From: Clavelina lepadiformis
Taxonomy: Eukaryota > Chordata > Ascidiacea > Aplousobranchia > Clavelinidae
Direction of reading: 5' to 3'
Length of the DNA stretch: 64,000 nucleotides
NCBI RefSeq assembly: GCF_947623445.1
Contig: NC_135247.1
Location: 19,346,501-19,410,500, forward strand
Made by a program: the position numbers and the translations under genes. The stretch's first letter is position 1. Every line of letters begins with the position of its first letter. The notes under the pieces were generated by a model, which worked only from the letters and a program-made list of their open reading frames with translations, was not told the DNA's origin and did no database searches. This document shows, in pieces, positions 61,501-64,000 of the stretch.

Positions 61501-64000
61501 CCAACCCTGATAGGAATTCAGGCTGGTGACCAATGGGCTCCAATAAGGTAAAATTATGGATTATTATCTGACCTGACTGATTATTACCAGGTTGCTTCAA
61601 TTCTTTGTAGAGATGGTTACAATGACTGGGTTGAACTTGGCAATGATAATGCTGATGACGGGAGGGGCCGTGTTTGTTATCGTCACAATGAATATTATGC
61701 CCCTCCTTCTTGGGGCATCACCACTGGTTCCTGCCCTCCCTGGAACACACAGAAAACCTGCGATTTAAAAGGAAATGTGTTTTGCTGCCGTAAGTGTTAT
61801 CAAAAGACCAGAGCTTGTCGTAATTTCAGAAACTAAATAACTACGAGTCATCGCTTATGGTCACTATCACGTAATTAGTTAATTACGTAATAATTGTCAG
61901 AACGCCCTGTTTAGGAATTTTTGTGTTTTGTCACTTTTTAACAAAGTAGTCTTGTGGGCTGAATGAATGAATGTAAGTATGTTGGTAGGCTTCGAAATTA
62001 TCAGTGGTTATGGCGATTACCAAAAATCGAAGACACTTTCATTCACAGAAGGCAGAACAATTCATTACTAAAGACATAAGGTTAAGTTAAGCAAACAATT
62101 GGCTGAAGACATGTAAGGCAGACTGAATGTAAATTAGAATGATCAAAACATTTCTTTTAGTTAGTGTGCTACGTGGTAAGTATAATCAGTTCACCTTGCG
62201 AATATAAGCTTTCCGCTAAACAGCATCATCGTTTTGTAATAACTTAATATTTTTGGGCAATACTTACGTTACAAAAAGTTCTCAATTACGACTAGCTCTA
62301 TTTGCTCATAGCTATGCTTGAACCTTAAATCGGCAACTCCTTCAAACGGTAAAGATTTCATGTTTTTAAAACCTTTTTCCATTTAGCTGTCAATACAAAA
62401 AGCTGGAAACCAACTTCCAGCAGCAGAAATGAATGGATTCAAGTTGATCTGGGAGCCATAAGAAAGGTAGAATACGGGATTTCTCTTTGTTTTGCTCATT
62501 TATATCAGAATGAATTCATGCATTTTCAGATATCAGGAGTTGCGGTTCAGGGGGATCCCTCGTCAGAAGATAGAGTGACAGGATACCATATTTTATTCAG
62601 CGATGAAGGCCAAGATTTTGAAACTTACCGAAGTCCAGATGGCCAGGAACAGGTTAGTTTTGCTTAAGGTGATTTCCCATGCTGCTCGGCATTTTGTCTG
62701 CGTTTTATGCAATGAGAGAAAATATAAATTTTCCTTCAGATATTCCCGGGGAGCGCGAACCGCAACACACCCGTAGAAGGATACCTGCGTGAGCCGATCT
62801 CTAGTCGATACATCCGCATCAAGCCTCAGTCGTGGAACAATAACATCGCTCTTCGGATGGACATCCTTGGATGCAACGTTCAGGGTCAGTGCCACTTTGC
62901 TCTCTGTTCTTATAGCGCGCTCTGTAGTGAGAGTATATGCACATGTGCAAATCTCGTGTAGAAATCTTTGACAGTTTCAGCAATAATTTTTGTTGATAAT
63001 CTGGGATGGGCTTAAATCAATTTGACTGTTGGCCTGGTAAAGAAGTCCTCACGAGACCGTTAAGTCAGGAATTTTGTCCATTTCAAACATACTGAGTGAA
63101 GAAGTCCATCCATCAAGGTTGAGTGCTGTAAGAGTTTTATGAAGAGCAGAAACCTTTTGTCAGACTTTTAATTTAAAGGCAGCAATAGAAAGATCAGATT
63201 GACATCTGGGAATCTGAAACACAATCTGAATATATCAACTATTTTCTTTATTTTCGTGAATACGATTCCTGCAAACAAGTTTGGGCCAAGTTCTTTATTG
63301 TTTTAAACAGCAAAAGAGCAGAATGTGGTGAAAAGTTCAAACTTCCTTCCCCTCTTCGCTTCTTGCTTATGTCAAGCGCGATAGTTTAACTTTGGTGATT
63401 TGCAAAGACATCAAAATCATTACTTGAATTCAAACCTTTTTACAGTATATTTTACTCACCCCACAATGATATGAAACCTGTTGGTGTTTTAGATCGGGCT
63501 GACTGCACAGACAAAGCTTTGGATTACACTGACAGTTCTTTCATCATCGATTGTCCTGGAGGTTGCGATAAAGTTGCCGACAAAGTTTGGGGAACCGGAG
63601 TTTACACCGACGACTCATACATTTGCGCTGCCGCCATCCATGATGGGAGATACGTCGGTAAGTTGTATGTTTGTGACAAGATTTTCAAGCCACGTCACAT
63701 AACTTCACAATAAACTCTGCAATATTTGCTTTCCAGCAAGCCATGGTGGTACAGTTACAGTTAAAAAGGTGGCGGGCCAATCATCATATAAAGGCTCCAA
63801 ACAGCACGGAATCACGTCCCTGGATTATGAGTCGTGGCCGGGCTCCATCACATTTCAAGGTTATTTTCGTGGTTGACATCGATTTCGAATCAGATATTGC
63901 AATCAATGTTGCAAAGTCATCAAGATGGTTAAACCAAATACTTAATTTCTTGGCTAGGCGACCATCTTGGTTGTCCAACTGGTTGGACTGGTTGGCAGGA
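49565..64000 (+). CDS. Mosaic secreted lectin: CTLD x4, F5/8C, split F5/8C, LCCL, CTLD (3' end missing)
   Basis: At least 30 exons, all phases consistent: 49565-49613, 49848-49948, 50129-50248, 50443-50531, 50720-50826, 53569-53704, 53783-53865, 54159-54287, 54663-54761, 54867-55034, 55125-55207, 55858-56002, 57092-57124, 57198-57285, 57374-57466, 59022-59158, 59239-59359, 60173-60334, 60464-60581, 60650-60775, 60872-61014, 61157-61299, 61376-61547, 61611-61789, 62387-62466, 62530-62652, 62740-62884, 63493-63657, 63737-63859 and 63958 onward. Order: signal peptide (residues 1-17); C-type lectin domains at about 19-155, 156-293, 305-436 and 449-590; discoidin domain 594-776 ([20 protein letters not shown]); a second discoidin (777-1057) split by a 117-codon cassette; LCCL 1058-1153 ([20 protein letters not shown]); then CPTGWTGW, the start of another lectin domain. 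Lectin domain 4 has EPN and WND motifs. Probably an extracellular recognition protein; function unknown. Lectin modules 1-3 are bounded by phase-1 introns. Confidence 0.88.
52275..53224. mobile_element. pogo-like MITE in lectin intron 5
   Basis: TA-flanked (52273-52274 and 53225-53226). Ends are CAGTCAACCCTCGATTTAAC and, inverted, CAGTCAACTCTCGATTTAAT. GTCCGTTAAATCG words repeat near the right end. Interrupted by the hAT MITE at 52406-52847, so the pogo-like unit is the older insertion. Confidence 0.88.
52406..52847. mobile_element. hAT-type MITE, 442 bp, nested in the pogo-like MITE
   Basis: Ends CAGGGCTTCCCAAACT and, inverted, CAGGGCTTCCCAAACTTTTT. Perfect 8-bp target copies GCGTAGAC at 52398-52405 and 52848-52855. 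GGGGTCGCGACCCC-type palindrome near the left end. Same family of ends as 36221-36991. Confidence 0.94.
56803..56939 (+). pseudogene. Decayed duplicate of lectin exon 12
   Basis: Aligns along its length with the real exon 55858-56002: [24 protein letters not shown], then, after a 1-nt deletion near 56880, [16 protein letters not shown]. The AG acceptor is replaced by AAAAATT, while the GT at the 3' end persists. Skipping it leaves the main gene in phase. It codes for the Ca-site half of a C-type lectin domain. Confidence 0.88.
57540..58612 (+). repeat. Minisatellite, 32-bp unit, ~33 copies, in lectin intron 15
   Basis: Unit CACATGTAATTGCGCCCTCA then TGTGGTTATGCC, 32 bp, head to tail for about 1.07 kb. 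In the second half four unit variants form a 128-bp higher-order period: the variant CCATCCTGTGG recurs at 58141, 58269, 58397 and 58525, and CAAATGTGATTACGCC at about 58191, 58319, 58447 and 58575. Because 32 is not a multiple of 3, a chance long frame exists but no gene. Confidence 0.97.

Overview
The window looks like nuclear DNA of a compact, AT-rich chordate-type animal genome, most likely an ascidian tunicate. The evidence is many short GT-AG introns, about one gene per 7 kb, proteins that align along their length with vertebrate orthologues, a P-like THAP transposon of the kind known from ascidians, and several MITE families. The species is inferred, not proven. Every exon set given here was joined by hand, and the codon phase was checked across each junction.

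Layout. 1-992 (+): 3' part of FOXRED1. 1236-2089 (-): TMCO1. 2489-3421 (-): intronless GET4. 4792-8475: P-like THAP transposon with 37-bp terminal repeats and one 13-bp duplication that breaks the transposase. 8484-12720: repeat-rich, no gene seen. 12721-17212 (+): uridine-cytidine kinase, with a gag-like zinc-knuckle ORF inside intron 1. 17213-20686: one orphan coding-looking exon pair and a hAT-type MITE. 20687-28146 (+): complete 22-exon EXOC2 (Sec5). 28397-30318 (-): SLC16-type monocarboxylate transporter, convergent with EXOC2. 31034-33204 (-): SPRING1 (C12orf49). 33388-37477: a second, deleted and inverted P-like copy carrying further nested insertions. 40816-48317 (+): complete 18-exon WDR47. 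49565 to the window end (+): a large secreted mosaic lectin gene, at least 30 exons, running off the edge.

The most novel item is the last gene. It encodes a signal peptide, four C-type lectin domains, a discoidin (F5/8C) domain, a second discoidin domain split by a symmetric phase-1 two-exon cassette of 117 codons, an LCCL domain, and the start of a fifth lectin domain. Its introns carry a decayed duplicate of one lectin exon, a roughly 1-kb minisatellite with a four-unit higher-order repeat, and a hAT MITE nested in a pogo-like MITE.

Most of the rest is housekeeping: complex I assembly (FOXRED1), ER membrane insertion and calcium handling (GET4, TMCO1), pyrimidine salvage (UCK), exocytosis (EXOC2), carboxylate transport, SREBP activation (SPRING1) and microtubule biology (WDR47). 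GET4 and TMCO1 lie head to tail on one strand and both serve ER membrane-protein biogenesis.
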